64,000 nucleotides of DNA from Cryptomeria japonica (GCF_030272615.1 NC_081412.1:26876501-26940500), one strand, 5' to 3'. Shown: positions 23,105 through 34,682, numbered from the stretch's first letter. The notes: generated by a model from the letters alone, not told the origin. Numbers and translations are program-made.

Positions 23105-26067
23105 CATATGAATCAAATATTTGAAGATCAAAATCACGTTCGCCAAGCATTTGAAGAGCAACAACATCAAAGTTGTTTGATGCTCCCATTTGTGACAAGA
23201 ATTCCCATTCGTACAAAACTTCATGAGTTGATTGACGTATATCTTCTAGTTGTAGCTCTTCACCATTTTTTATGGTAATGTGTTCTTCAAAACCATTTAC
23301 ATGCCACCGGATGTAAGCTGTGCTTTGAAGATCTTTCAAATTTATAATAATTTCTGTAGTTGAGTTCCCTATATGTAGAGGAATGATTTGAAATGGTTTG
23401 TAAAGAAGCAATTCACTCAAACAGAAACTTTTAAAACTGTTGTCCTCTTCTAAAGGTAAAGATTTGTGTTGTGGGTAGACATTTACAATTGCAGGTACCT
23501 TTCTTTTCATCCATTTACATGATTTACGCTGGTCAGAGTATGTATATAGCTGGGTTGAATGAAGCAGAGTTAGGTTTGCTAATTCTAATGGTCGTTTCAT
23601 GTAGTTTGAGAAGTAGGATATTGAGGTTTGAGATTCTTCATTATAAATAGCTATGCATTGAAATATTTTTTGACCAACATTGAGTGTTACAAATTGGCAT
23701 GTGCAAGATATCAATGGGAGTTTAAGCAGCATGTGACAAGTTTCTTGTGCGCTAATGTCCCTATCAGCAATAATTCCCATGAAGAGCCTTTGGTATGCTA
23801 AGAGAATTGTATCATTTGAATTTGTTGATTCAACTATACGTTTCAAGATATCAATATAACTTTCTGACTTTTGTTCAGTTTTGGATGCGTACTTTGAGAT
23901 ATATTCTAGAACTATTTTTTTGGAGTAGACAGGCTGACAGTCAACATTAGCCGTCCATATGGCGAGCATTGTTGGGTTGTGTACATTCAGGCTATCGTCA
24001 TTCCTTGCTGGTTTGTATGATGGGTTATTGTTGTGGTCTAACATCAATGAGGATTTGGGTTGTTCAGCCCATGCAGCTTTGTAGCGGCATTGAAGGGTTG
24101 AGTTTTTTTTTCCTCAAGCAGGTATACTCTGAACACTTTGTATGTCGTTGAACAACATTCAGTAACTTAGTATAATTAGTGCAAGGATCCGACTTGGATA
24201 TGATTTCTGTATCTGCAAGACATGGATCTCAAATTGCAGGCATATATTGCATGTTCAAGCGAGCATCTTCAGGATGTGGGTTCCATGCTGTGGTGCACTG
24301 GTCGAATAAGTTTTTAACTGATTGGATACTTGCATGATCTGACCAGTCAAGTTTGTCAACATTTGGTGCTTCTCCCAACCAAAGAAAATGTATATGTGTA
24401 GATCCTCGGTGTTGCCATTCATATCTGTGCCAATGGTCAATGCTTTTTAGTTCTTTGACAATCACTACATCATGAAAGATTTGAAATCTTAAGTGTAAGT
24501 ATAAAGCTGTAATGTGGGGATTACTAACTAAATTTTCAGTAAATTGTCTTCTAGTGTTGGGAATAGCAAGTGACTTTGTTTTTTGTAATAACCTATGCAA
24601 GTCTTGCCATTTTGTATCAACTGAACTTAAGGTGAAGAATAGTTTAGGTGCACCTAACTGTTCTATCATTGATGTAAGGTCACGTCGGGAGTTGCTCCAA
24701 AATGCTCGTGTACCATGCAATGAGGCTGCATATCGCATGATATGATTTGGTAATTCACTTGACGGTGTCTTTTGTAAGTGTTCCTTTAGACCATGAAGAT
24801 TGTGTGGAAGACTATCTTGTAGATTAGTCTTAATGAAGACAGCAGTTGATTGTTGGGATCGATGTCTCATCATAAGAGTGTAGATATAATATCTAAAGTG
24901 AACATGTTGCCCAAATCTTTGATCAGATTATTTGATCAGGTGCAAAGCATATTCATGTAAATGTAATTGCCTTGTTCTTTGTTGTAGTGGTAAAGCTATT
25001 CCAGAAGGGAATAGTGTTGGGAATGCCATGGAAAGGAGGCCCTCGGTATTGTACTCATTGATAGGTGATGAGCTAATTTGTGGCCAAGGAACAACATTGT
25101 TGTTGCTATTATCTAGATGGAGGATGTTTTTTATTGCATCAAGTTCTAGTATTGATGATGGTAGTTGTGGGATAAATGAGGAACTATTCTCCCTGATTTG
25201 TTCTTCACTGTTAATATTCTCCAGACTGGAAGTATCTTGAACAACATCTTCTTCCAAGGAATGGACTAAATGCAGTAGCTCTGTAATGTCAGTAGTTTGC
25301 TCTGGCAATAGATGCACTACATCTGGATTAATGACTACATCCTTGTAGTATTGATCATGTTTCATTTTGTAGGCCAATGCATTCAGGACGTGAAATCTAT
25401 TCACGTAACAGTCATAAGTTAATCCTTGCAAATTGGTTCTACGGACAATTAGAATTTATAATTGCTTAATATGGCAAGGTAATGTTATTGCAAATTCAGA
25501 AATATCTTATGGGAAGTTTATTGTATGGCCAGAATATTTGTATTTCCCTCCCCTGGCATGTGTTAGTTGTAAAACAGGAGCAATTCTTGATATGAGCATT
25601 TCTTCTACTTGAGAGAGACACTTTAAAATAGAAGGTTGCTCACCTGGGTCCATATTTTTTGATAATGAGAAGCGGTGCATGCCTTTTTCACCATAACATC
25701 TCATGCACATAAGTACATGATTGACTTTTTTAATAGTCATGCCCACATACATTTCTTTGCAAATAGAACATGGGCCTGTGACCTCCAACATATCAATTTT
25801 TTTGCGAAAATTAGACAACATATTTTGAAATGAAGCAGTCTTGACAGCAAGTTCAGGAGCAGTAGAAGATGTTTGATTGAGATTAATTTGCTCAAGATCA
25901 TTCTTTTCTGTTTCTAATAACTTTCTTGATTTATCGCAAGGTCTTTGTAGTGCATGACGTCTCAGTTGTCATTTCTTGGAGATATCGGCTCTGTTCTTTG
26001 CATAGTAATTTTTATTGGTCTAGCTTCTCTTAAATTTGATTGCATCAATTTCTTGAGGGCAAGGCTG
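23105..26067 (-). pseudogene. Helitron Rep-helicase protein, N-terminal and Rep part
   Basis: Rolling-circle replication initiator, broken. In order on the minus strand: a basic N-terminus with YYAKNRADI; two CxxC pairs and GGKYKYSGHTINFP at 25821-25507 (DUF6570-like); then after stops PWPQISSSPINEYNTEGL and AFPTLFPSG (about 25080-25010); the Helitron N domain at 24873-24229 with the Rep metal-binding HIH at about 24388-24396; a knuckle-like VQRHTKCSEYTC; and after a frameshift in the T tract near 24107, the two-tyrosine motif YISKYASK (about 23905-23880). The frame ends at 23055, inside repeat A. Stops include 25507, near 25453, 24928 and 24229. The stop after INFP falls where the family normally has glutamine. 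Catalytic residues survive, but the gene is dead. Confidence 0.9.
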
Positions 26068-26505
26068 GATAGATATCTAATATTTTAAAGAGAGCACAAG
26101 GATGTGAGAATTTTCGTGATTGAAGGTAGTTAACTTTGAACAATGTATCAAGAATGTATGAGAATTGAAAATTGTTGCATCTATGGTAATGTGATTTTAG
26201 AGGATTTGTTCTGTATGTAAAGTAGTTTTGTTGTGTTTATTTCTATGTCTAGTGATCTATTGTGTTGTTTTGTTGCTCTCGTTCAGTCAACTTATATGTA
26301 CACATATTTATATACTTGTAAATGACTTTACTTGAAATGTATGGGTTCTGGAAAGTCATAAATTGCCTTTGTAGTGTTGTTCTGCATACACTTGTTGTTG
26401 TTAGCAACTTGGTTTTTCAAAAGTACCACTGTAATATAGGTATGCATAGATATAGTTATTTCTGATACATATACATGTATGTATATATGTACATATGTAT
26501 ATATA
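26068..26505. repeat. 438-bp direct repeat B, upstream of RepHel N-terminus
   Basis: Partner of 22667-23104, same length and orientation. It abuts the first coding bases of the Rep-helicase N-terminus at 26067, so it could be the original 5' leader or last intron of that gene, with copy A a secondary insertion. Confidence 0.9.
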
Positions 26506-26517
26506 TCAAAAAAACTA

Positions 26518-26588
<71 letters not shown>

Positions 26589-27183
26589 CTTAGTTGTTTG
26601 TTGTTTTTGAAAGCATCATTCTAATAAAGGTATGCACAAATATAATAATTTCTGATATATACAGATGTATGTATACTTATACCCATGTATATATACATAT
26701 CATTTAAAAATTGAAAGTTTTGTAATTGAACATATGCACATATATAACTACATATGTGTATTTCAAAAAAGACTATAACTATGAATACTTATATATAGTT
26801 ATGTATATATATATATGTATAGTTGTATATCTGCAGAATTAAGTATGAATAATTTTGGTGTTGTATAGTTATATAAATAGATATTAGACGAGGAAAAAAA
26901 TGATATACATGCATATATGTATAAATTTTCTAGAATCAACATAGAGTTTAGCACATTTAAAAGTAATGAGTATGAGTGGAAATAACTTATGTTAGGAGGA
27001 AAAACTTTCAAAGAGATAAGAGGTAGATGTAAGAAATGTACATATAGATATTTATAGAAACAGCCTTGTGTTCATAAAACGTAATTGTTTGTTTATGTAA
27101 AACTATTAAATATGTAAGTTACCTAATAGTATAATTGTATTGTAAACTGAAAGTTTAATAATCAGAAAAGATGCATTATAATT
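26506..27183. repeat. (TA)n tract and TATA/CATA-rich spacer
   Basis: A pure (TA)n run of about 58 bases lies at 26524-26581. The rest to about 27060 is rich in TATATA, ACATAT and ATGTATA words. There is no gene. It separates the RepHel leader from the 3' end of the RPA-like gene. Confidence 0.85.
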
Positions 27184-29079
27184 CTAAGCCTGTGTACTTA
27201 GTCGGCCAGTTTCTACAAGTAGTGCATGACACTCAGCTTTGAAGTCAACATGAGCAACTTTATTGACTGTCACCTTCATCTTTGTTTCTGAATTATATGC
27301 CTCATTGGAAACCAGCAGTGTGAATGAATAGTGACATGACAGTAGTCTCTTAATCACTGAGGAAGTTGTCTTTGTTGTTGTCACATCATTTTGTAGTGCA
27401 CAAAGCTGTTTTGCAGTTTTGTGTAGCAAGTGAATGCTACCCTCATCAAATGCAGTGGCCCATAGAGTACTCGTGGCATCTTGTAACTTTAGTGGCAAGA
27501 GATAACTATAATTACAGTCTTGCATAGTCATTTGACATCTAGAGCAGAACCAAGAATCATCAACTTGCTGTGTACATTTTTTCTTGCAAGGCCTTCCATT
27601 GACTATTAGTGGACAGGCTGCGTAATAGAAATTTTGGTCAGTTACGTTTACAAAGCGCAAAATGGCTAGCAAAGTTGTCTGGATTGTTTCTAGTTTGATG
27701 CTCATCTGCTCACAGATTGAAGAAATAGTCATTCTACTATATTTACCATCTATGTGGATAGTTTCTGCAACAAAGAGTACAACAAGCAAAGGGTCCTTTC
27801 CTCTTAACGTTAGAAGCTCTGCTTCTGGAAATGTTGGGTTGATATGTAATGTGGTTGCAGTTGTTATGTTTATAAGCTTCCCATTGAAATAGCCAACACG
27901 ATAATTACGTAAAGCAAGGATAATCACACTATCATTGCTCAACATATTTTTCAATTCCAGGCCTTTTTGTTCTTCCATTGGACCCCATGAGTTGATGTCA
28001 ATTGTTGAATTAGATAGATCACTAATTTTCACAACATGTTTGTGTGTTTGACTGCCATCTTTCCTTTGTATTGGAATGATATCTCCAACATATAGAACAA
28101 GGCCAATATTTCAACCAACGTGTTATTTGTTAGATGAAATAATTCATTAATGGGCGTGAAAGGAGGACCTTGTTGATCTGCTTGTTCTTCATTGGTGCAG
28201 TGTTTCAGTATGGATGCATCAGACAAGGTTATTTCTAAATGACTGTTTAGTTTATTGTACCTTGCATTTGCCTCCTTAATAGATCCCTTTGATATAAGAT
28301 AATGTGAACCTATGTCCACACGGTTAGAGTGTAACTTAGCTATCTCATCAATACATGTAATTCTAATTTCAGAACCTTCACAATCAACAATGTCAAAGCT
28401 AAACACATGGCCATTTTTTGTGGCCATGCTATATGCCTTAATAGGTCGTTTATGAGTAACTCTCCCTTTGATCATCCATTTATTTTGGTATGCATTCAAA
28501 GTCTTGATAGGGCTTATATTTTCAGAAGTTGTTGTTTGTGGGGATGGCAATTCAGTGGGAAATTGAAGAGATCATTTAGATATTGATGGTTTGTCCTCAG
28601 ACATCATTTCTGGTTCTTGTTCTTTGAACAGGTATCCTGGTTTACCAAAGAACAGACAATGAATTTGTTTCACTTCCAGACTAGGTATTACAATAGTCCT
28701 GTGAAAATAAAAGACTTCTTTTTAAATTACTGTTGATTATACATAAACAAAATTAAAAAAAGATGAAACATATTGTATTAATAACCATAGTTGATTTCCT
28801 ACCTTGTGTTCCATATGTATTGGCATGTATAACTTGATAACTGGACTATTGTGCCTATTCTTAGAATGTCTGAATCTATCAGAGTAGCATATTTAGAACG
28901 CAGGATTGCCAACTGCATGTATGTGCCATCAGATAACAATAATTTATGTCTATCAGTATCATCTATATTGTTCTGCATTTTCTGAAATAACAAAACTTGT
29001 AGCAATGCTGAAGGAAGGTCATCCCCAGCATTGATAGATTGAATTGCAAAAGGGGTAGGGGCATACTCTTGGGTTTTTG
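27184..29079 (-). pseudogene. Helitron-carried RPA1-like single-strand DNA-binding protein
   Basis: Replication protein A large subunits coat single-stranded DNA, and Helitron copies may help rolling-circle intermediates. An exon at about 29079-28804 (acceptor TTTTGTAG) encodes an RPA N-domain with LLLSDGTYMQLAIL. A GTAGG donor near 28803 and a TTTCACAG acceptor near 28698 define a ~105-bp intron in the codon for R, giving the typical NTR-TIVIPSLEV junction. Then come OB-fold parts, including a WMIKGRVTHKRPIKAYS start. Finally there is a DBD-C domain with a zinc ribbon (cysteines in ACPLIVNGRPC, KKKC, WFCSRC) at about 27620-27530. Damage is light: one TGA near 28572 and one frameshift near 28110. 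The upstream first exon was not found. Confidence 0.85.
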
Positions 29080-29286
29080 CCTACAAAATATAATATGAAT
29101 ATAGAGGATTTAATTTGAATGGCAAGCAGCTTATATATTTTGTTACTTGTTAATGTAAAGCTTGTATTAGTAAACTATGTAATCAAGCTATGTTATCTAT
29201 ACAGTATACATTTCCTTTTGCACTATTCTATGAAAAAATGATGCATGTAGTAATGAAAAGGATGGTATGAAAAAGAGAGATGAATT
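29080..29286. other. 5' side of the RPA-like gene, nothing further recognised
   Basis: AT-rich sequence upstream of the first RPA exon that I can see. A missing first exon or promoter may lie here, but no start or core element is clear. Confidence 0.3.
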
Positions 29287-30080
29287 GTCACAAAAAAGAG
29301 CATAAAAGTTTTGTTCTCGTTGTGACTATTTTACTGGGCTTCTGTGTGAGTTTGAGATTTGACGGTGGTGTGTCAGTTTCAAGCCATGAATGGTTAGCAT
29401 TTGCAAGGTAAATTCTATTTATATATATATTCTGTCTTGTTTTGTTTTGATGGTGCTCTATCAGTTTCAAGGCGTGAATGGTTAGCATTTGCAAGTTAAA
29501 TTCTGGTTATATGTATGTTGTTTAACTATTTGTGGGCGTGGGTACTTCCAGTTTAGTTGTTGTAGGCAATATTTCCCTCTGCAAATTTTCAGATGAGGTT
29601 GTATATAGTCATGGAGTTAGGTTTTGTTCCGGTTTCGACTGTTTTATTGGGTTTATTTGTGAGCTTCATGGCATGAATGGTTTCAATTTGCAACATAAGC
29701 TTTGGTTTTATTTAAATTCTTTTTTGTTTTGTAATGCATTTTTTTTATTGTCCGCTTATTTTCTCCTTCTGTGTCCTTGTAGGGTTGTCAGTTCATTTAA
29801 CTATTTGTGCACGTATACTGTGTTTTTTTTTTCGTGTTGCACTTGCAGGGTTCTAAGTTTCTTATGGACGTTTGAAACAATAAAATGGAGTGTCTTTTGT
29901 TGTTGTTGTAAGTATTTCACTGTGTAAATTTTCTTGTAACATTCGATTTAGTTGTCAAGTTAGGCTTTCGTTTGGCTGTGAGTGTTTACTTGATGGGGTT
30001 TGTAAGCTTCTCACTGCAACGTAACTATTTTCTTGTTGTTGTAAGTATTTTAGTCTGCAAGGTTACTATTTACTAATGTT
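29287..30080 (-). repeat. CCTGCAAGCA repeat family, inverted block 1
   Basis: The sequence is the reverse complement of the family at 20937-21470, for example 29287-29408 against 21071-21173. A ~90-base stretch with AGTTTCAAGCCATGAATGG and GGTTAGCATTTGCAAG is itself repeated at 29367 and 29460. Open frames here (29532-29927 plus) are products of the repeat. Confidence 0.75.
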
Positions 30081-30159
30081 CATGTTGTAGTGGTGTTAAT
30101 TTACAAGGGTATATATGTGATTACTGTTGTGTGCACATGAAGGCTTTTATTCACTAAGA

Positions 30160-30369
<210 letters not shown>

Positions 30370-30800
30370 AATTCCTTGATGCTTGCAGGCTTGCTACTTT
30401 GTTTATGTTATATAACTATTTGTGTGCGTGACTACTTTCAGACTACAAGATCGAGTACCCTATGTATATATACATACGGACATGTCTATATGTACATACA
30501 TACATATATGTGTGTAGATGTATGTATTTATATACATGTATCCATAACTATACATACATGTATATATATGTGTACATATGTGTATGTACATATACATATA
30601 TCAGCACTACAAAGCATTCTAACAAAAAGAATTATATATATAGTCTGTTTATGTTATTTAACTGTTTGTGGACATGACTGCTTTGAGACTACGACACAGA
30701 CATGCATATATCAGCACTACAAAGTATTCTAAGGAAAACAATTATAGAAATACTTTGTTTATGTTATTTAACTGTTTGTGGAGGTGACTACTTTGAGACA
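30370..30800 (-). repeat. CCTGCAAGCA repeat family, inverted block 2
   Basis: The segment GTTTATGTTATATAACTATT with TTTGTG after it is the reverse complement of the family block at 32760-32800. A shorter unit (TTTATGTTATTTAACTGTTT) appears twice, at 30648 and 30759, separated by TATA/CATA-rich sequence. Confidence 0.7.
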
Positions 30801-30874
30801 AGAACGCAGACTTGTATCAATAAATCCTATAGACTTTAGAACATAGTTATTAAAATGGAGATTTAATAAAACCC

Positions 30875-30941
<67 letters not shown>

Positions 30942-31110
30942 GCGTACATGTGTACATTTATAAACATGTATACATGCATATACAGACATGTATATATATA
31001 TGTACATATACATATATCTACACTACAATGTATTCTAAGAAAAACTATTATATATATGTACATCATGTGTATATATATGTACATGTATATATACATGTAC
31101 ATGTATATAT
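30801..31110. repeat. (CA)n microsatellite and TATA/CATA-rich DNA
   Basis: About 60 bases of CA units lie at 30877-30936, followed by ATGTAC/TATATA words to 31110. There is no gene. Confidence 0.95.
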
Positions 31111-31111
31111 G

Positions 31112-32202
31112 GGTGAACTCACAATAATGGTTCCCACTTTTTTGCCACTTTTGACACTGAGATGAACAATTTTAAAATAATCTTCAACTTCCGACAACTA
31201 TAACTTTTAAACTATTAAAAATTTGAAGATGATGTAAATTAGTGATTTGTAGAATTTTGTATGTAGATTCTGTATATATTTTTTTCAAATTTTTTTGAAT
31301 GATTTTTTTTTAATTTTTCCATCTCCCTCGAAAACTAGTTTTTTACAACAAACTACATTTTTTAAGAGTGATGTATCTCCCGAAACTCATAACTTTTTTT
31401 CTATAAATGATAAAAACTCAATTCTTTCAAATTTTGGTTTGTAACATCAATATCCAGGGCTTGTAGTTGGTTTGATAGTGATATGTTCAATATTTTTCAT
31501 TTTATTAAGTTTTGAAGTCCGACTAGTCATAATTCAGACATAGGTTTACGTTTGAACACATAACTTATTCTATATATATCAAAATTCAATTTTTTTTTTT
31601 TTGTTAGAAAGAAGACATAAATACCCAGGGCTTATATATTTTTCAGATTTTTTTAAAATTAGTTTCCTATTTTTCCCAATGCGTTGAACAGAGAAGTTCA
31701 TGTTCGATGAAAAACCTATATTTGGTAAAATTAAAACAACGTGTTCATAATAAACTCAATATGTAATAAAATTATATTCATTGGAAAGCTTGCTTCGAGG
31801 ACTATAATACTACATTTTGGGTTGTCAAGACCATTCCATTTGAGCCTTCAACTAGAGGTTTCAAGGCCAAAAATCTGCAAAGAAATGTAGAAATTTTCAG
31901 AGAAGTTTTAAAAAAGGGGTTCGAACGAAGGGGGGTTCGAGCGAACCCCCTATTTTTAGGGGGGTTCAAATGAAGGGGGGTTCGATCGAACCCCCGCGCT
32001 ATAATTGAAAAATGACATAAAAGGGCATTAAAGGTGCTTCGCTCGAAAGATGGGGTTCGAGCGAAGTGGGGTCTTCGCTCGAACCCTAAATGGTATTCCG
32101 TTCGAACACCCCCACTTCGCTCGAACCCCTCGTAAATTTTTTTTTTCACTTTCGCCAATTTCCTTCATTGGCAAAAGTGGGAACCAGCTTTGTGAGTTCA
32201 CC
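31112..32202. mobile_element. 1.09-kb element with 34-36-bp terminal inverted repeats
   Basis: The left end (31112-31147) begins GGTGAACTCACAA and includes TGGTTCCCACTTTT. The right end (32169-32202) is its reverse complement with three mismatches and a two-T difference. No transposase is encoded, so this would be a non-autonomous DNA transposon. It sits in TATA/CATA-rich DNA, which hides any target-site duplication, and I see no clean one. The superfamily is not assignable. The interior is AT-rich except for a CG-rich palindrome array at 31920-32125. Minus-strand open frames across the array (31802-32158) give a repetitive R, T, P and F peptide and are unlikely to be a gene. Confidence 0.7.
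31920..32125. repeat. Array of TTCGNNCGAA palindromes flanked by G/C runs
   Basis: Seven exact TTCGNNCGAA sites lie at 31920, 31936, 31981, 32038, 32056, 32074 and 32116, with related sites at 31965 and 32097-32106. Most are bordered by runs of four to six G on one side or C on the other, so the region can form many alternative hairpins. It is the most CpG-dense stretch noticed in the window. Confidence 0.9.
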
Positions 32203-32739
32203 GATATACATACATACATATATATATATATAGATTTATATACATATATGAGTACTCTAACAATCTATTAATTTTTGCACACATAAAGAACGTCGACATT
32301 CCTGCACAACATCAAGGATGAAATCATTAAAGACAGCGTCGCTTCAGAAAAAGAGTGCACGGACGGAGATGATCACAACAGACGCACATGTTAGCAAGTT
32401 GGGTGGACAATCAAGACGTGTGCACTGGAGGGAGAACACTGGTAGCAAGACATTCTGACAGCCACCGGAATGTCTTGCAATTTTCCAGATGCTTTCGCCC
32501 AATAAAAGCCTATTGGCTTAATAATGGAAATTTTCATAGCAAAATATTCTTGAGAAAAACAAAAGAAATTACATTTTAGGGGTGCAAGCGCCCATAAAGA
32601 ACGTTGGCATTAGTGCAAACAATAAAAATATCTGTAGAATCCAAAACCAAACTAAAATTCTTTTAACTTAGACTAGAATTTAATTGCCAACAAAATGGTC
32701 AAAACCTAAATACCTATCAAAGTGAACAAAGACGTTGCA
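32203..32739. other. No gene seen
   Basis: A short CATA/TATA tract (32203-32240) is followed by mixed sequence. An open frame at 32388-32579 shows no motif. Confidence 0.4.
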
Positions 32740-33660
32740 GACTCAAAGTAATCATGTCCACAAATAGTTAAATAACATAACTAAAGTAGCAACCCTGCAA
32801 GCAAACGGGAGGAGAAAATAAGCACACTATAAAAAAATGCATTACAAAACAAAAACAAAAATTAAAAAACCAGAGCTTACCTTCTTACTCAACAACTATA
32901 TGCAACCTTATGAGGAAATTTGTAGACCGAAATATTGCCGACAACAACAAAACAAATTAGATTTTAGGGTTCCAAGCGGCCATAAAGAGACTAAATAAAA
33001 CACGAACTTACCATGCAAATTTAAACAGTTAAAGAACATAAACAAATAAACAACCCTGCAAGCACACAGAAGCAAAAAATCATTCAAGCCATCAAGCTCA
33101 CAAAGGAACCCAATAAAACAGACACAACCAAAACAAAACCTAAGTCAACGACTCTAAACTGAGACAGCACCGTCAAAAATTGCTTGCAAACTGGAAGTAG
33201 CCACCCCCACAAACAATTAAAACAACAGAGAGAAAGCAACAACCCTACAAGCAAACGGGAGGAGAAAATAAGCGGACTATAAACAAAATGCATTACAAAA
33301 GGAAAACACATTTAAATAAAATGAAACCTTACCTTCAAATTGAAACCATTCATGCTGTCAAACTCACAAAGAAACCCAGTAAAACAATGACAACGAGAAC
33401 AAAACCTAACCAGTAAAACAGTGACAACAAGAACAAAACCTAACAAATTTCCAAAGCAAAAATTACAGAGCGCAAAAAACATAAACAAACAAACAACAAA
33501 TTCAAATAGTTAAAGAGCATAAACAAAGAAACAACCCTGCAACCACACAAAAGCAGAAACCATTCAAGCCATGAAGCTCACAAAGGAGCCGAATAAAATA
33601 GCGATCGAACTTACCTTGCAAATTCAAAGCATGCACGGCGTGAAACTCACAAAGCAGCCT
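32740..33660 (+). repeat. CCTGCAAGCA repeat family, four or more tandem units
   Basis: Imperfect units begin with (A)CCCTGCAAGCA or a one-base variant near 32794, 33053, 33242 and 33535, so the spacing varies between about 190 and 290 bases. Blocks in common with 20937-21470 are AAATGCATTACAAAA, GGAGGAGAAAATAAGC and TTACCTTGCAAATT. The array ends abruptly near 33660. Confidence 0.8.
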
Positions 33661-34682
33661 TGAAAATCTAGAGGAGTGTCCTCTATGTGATGTCTAGGTG
33701 TAGAAGTATGTACATTCTCATCAAAATAATTGCCATTTAAAGTTGAGGAAGAATATTTTTCATCATAACCAAGTTGATAAAAATTCTCTAAATAACTATC
33801 ATTGTGTCATAGTATGTCCAAAGTGATGATGGAGAAGTGATAGGAATATCCTCAAATGCTCCTTAGAATGAAAACCTCATGAGTGATGGGATGAATAAGC
33901 CTGTAGCCCTTGACACAATTTGCATACTAAATAAATATATAAATATTTCTATATGGATCCATAGCCTCATAGTTTTTTTATAAAAAGGTAGGCCCATGAA
34001 GAGGAGTTGAACCCACTAAGATGATTCACTAATGGTTTCCAATCGTTCCAAGATTGGATGGGAATTTTCCAATCATACCTTAATGAACAATATAGTTCTA
34101 AATATATAATTCATAGTTGATGCCTTCCACCCTATGAGATGGTGCCAAAGATTTAGAGTATATCATACAATTATTCATCTCTTTCAATTACTTATTTTTT
34201 ATTCTACAACTTAATTCTACTATGAAATGTGGGGAATTATGTATTTTAATTCAATCAATTTAGAAGCACAAAACTACTCAAATTTATGCTGATATATTCT
34301 CCCTTACTATCTATTCATACAATAATAACAAAATTTCCTTGATTGCTTCTCTAGAAATCCTTTGAATTCCAAATATGACTTAAAAATTTTAGATTGTATT
34401 TGAGTAATACACAAAGGTTTACCTAGAAATATTATTAATTATTAATTAAATTTTGATTTGCAATTGATTTTCTCAAAAGCCTTTGTAGAAAAGACAATGC
34501 AATTCTATAATGGTTTGTCAAATTTTGGCTCAAGTCCTAAAACTAGGTTTTGACTTATAGTTCAATTTTCACCTAGTTATTTGATAAGGTGAGTCAAGGT
34601 TTGGATTTTAACAAGGTATTTAAGAATGAATCATCTTCAAAGAATACAAGTTTTCTTTTAGTTTTGGTTATAAAACAAGGTA
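33661..34682. other. No gene seen; possible element boundary on the left
   Basis: The repeat family stops near 33660. A small hairpin TAGAGGA/TCCTCTA (33669-33685) follows at once. The remainder is AT-rich single-copy-looking DNA without protein pattern. Confidence 0.4.

Larger units (their letters stand above)
1..25304. repeat. 25.3-kb direct duplication, copy 1
   Basis: The whole stretch recurs downstream in the same orientation, base for base apart from a T-tract near 3754 (11 T in this copy) and about 16 substitutions that I could find by eye. The left end is the window edge, so the duplication may begin earlier. It contains every element of this part: an unrecognised coding relic, a hAT relic, a retroelement-like element, a kinase-exon fragment and most of a Helitron. 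A mobile element with 25-kb terminal repeats is not known, so a segmental tandem duplication or an assembly duplicate is more likely. Confidence 0.97.
20085..29079 (-). mobile_element. Helitron relic (minimum span), minus strand, with RPA1-like gene upstream of RepHel
   Basis: Helitrons move by rolling-circle replication using a Rep/Pif1-helicase protein, and plant Helitrons often carry RPA-like genes. Here, in minus-strand order, lie an RPA1-like gene (29079-27184), a DUF6570-like N-terminus plus Rep region (26067-23105), a Pif1 C-terminus (22667-21986), a repeat-rich tail, and a candidate 3' end at 20085. The 5' end is not identified. Related repeats continue to 33660, so the element may be about 13.6 kb, with other elements nested in it. 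It is inactive, because the helicase core is missing and stops and frameshifts occur. Confidence 0.8.

Noticed and set aside
31103-32211. Target-site duplication of the terminal-inverted-repeat element
   Set aside because: Flanks GTATATATG and GATATACAT are both TA-rich but do not match base for base.
31802-32271. Arginine- and proline-rich open frames over the TTCGNNCGAA array
   Set aside because: The peptide is repetitive because the DNA is. No start context or conserved domain supports a gene.
32740-33660. CRISPR-like array
   Set aside because: Units are 190-290 bases long, imperfect and of varying spacing, in a plant-like genome with no cas genes.
33669-33697. Second Helitron 3' end: hairpin TAGAGGA/TCCTCTA, 8 bases, then CTAG on the plus strand
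   Set aside because: The base after CTAG is G where a Helitron insertion needs T, and no plus-strand Rep gene is near. It remains a possible boundary only because the repeat family ends just before it.
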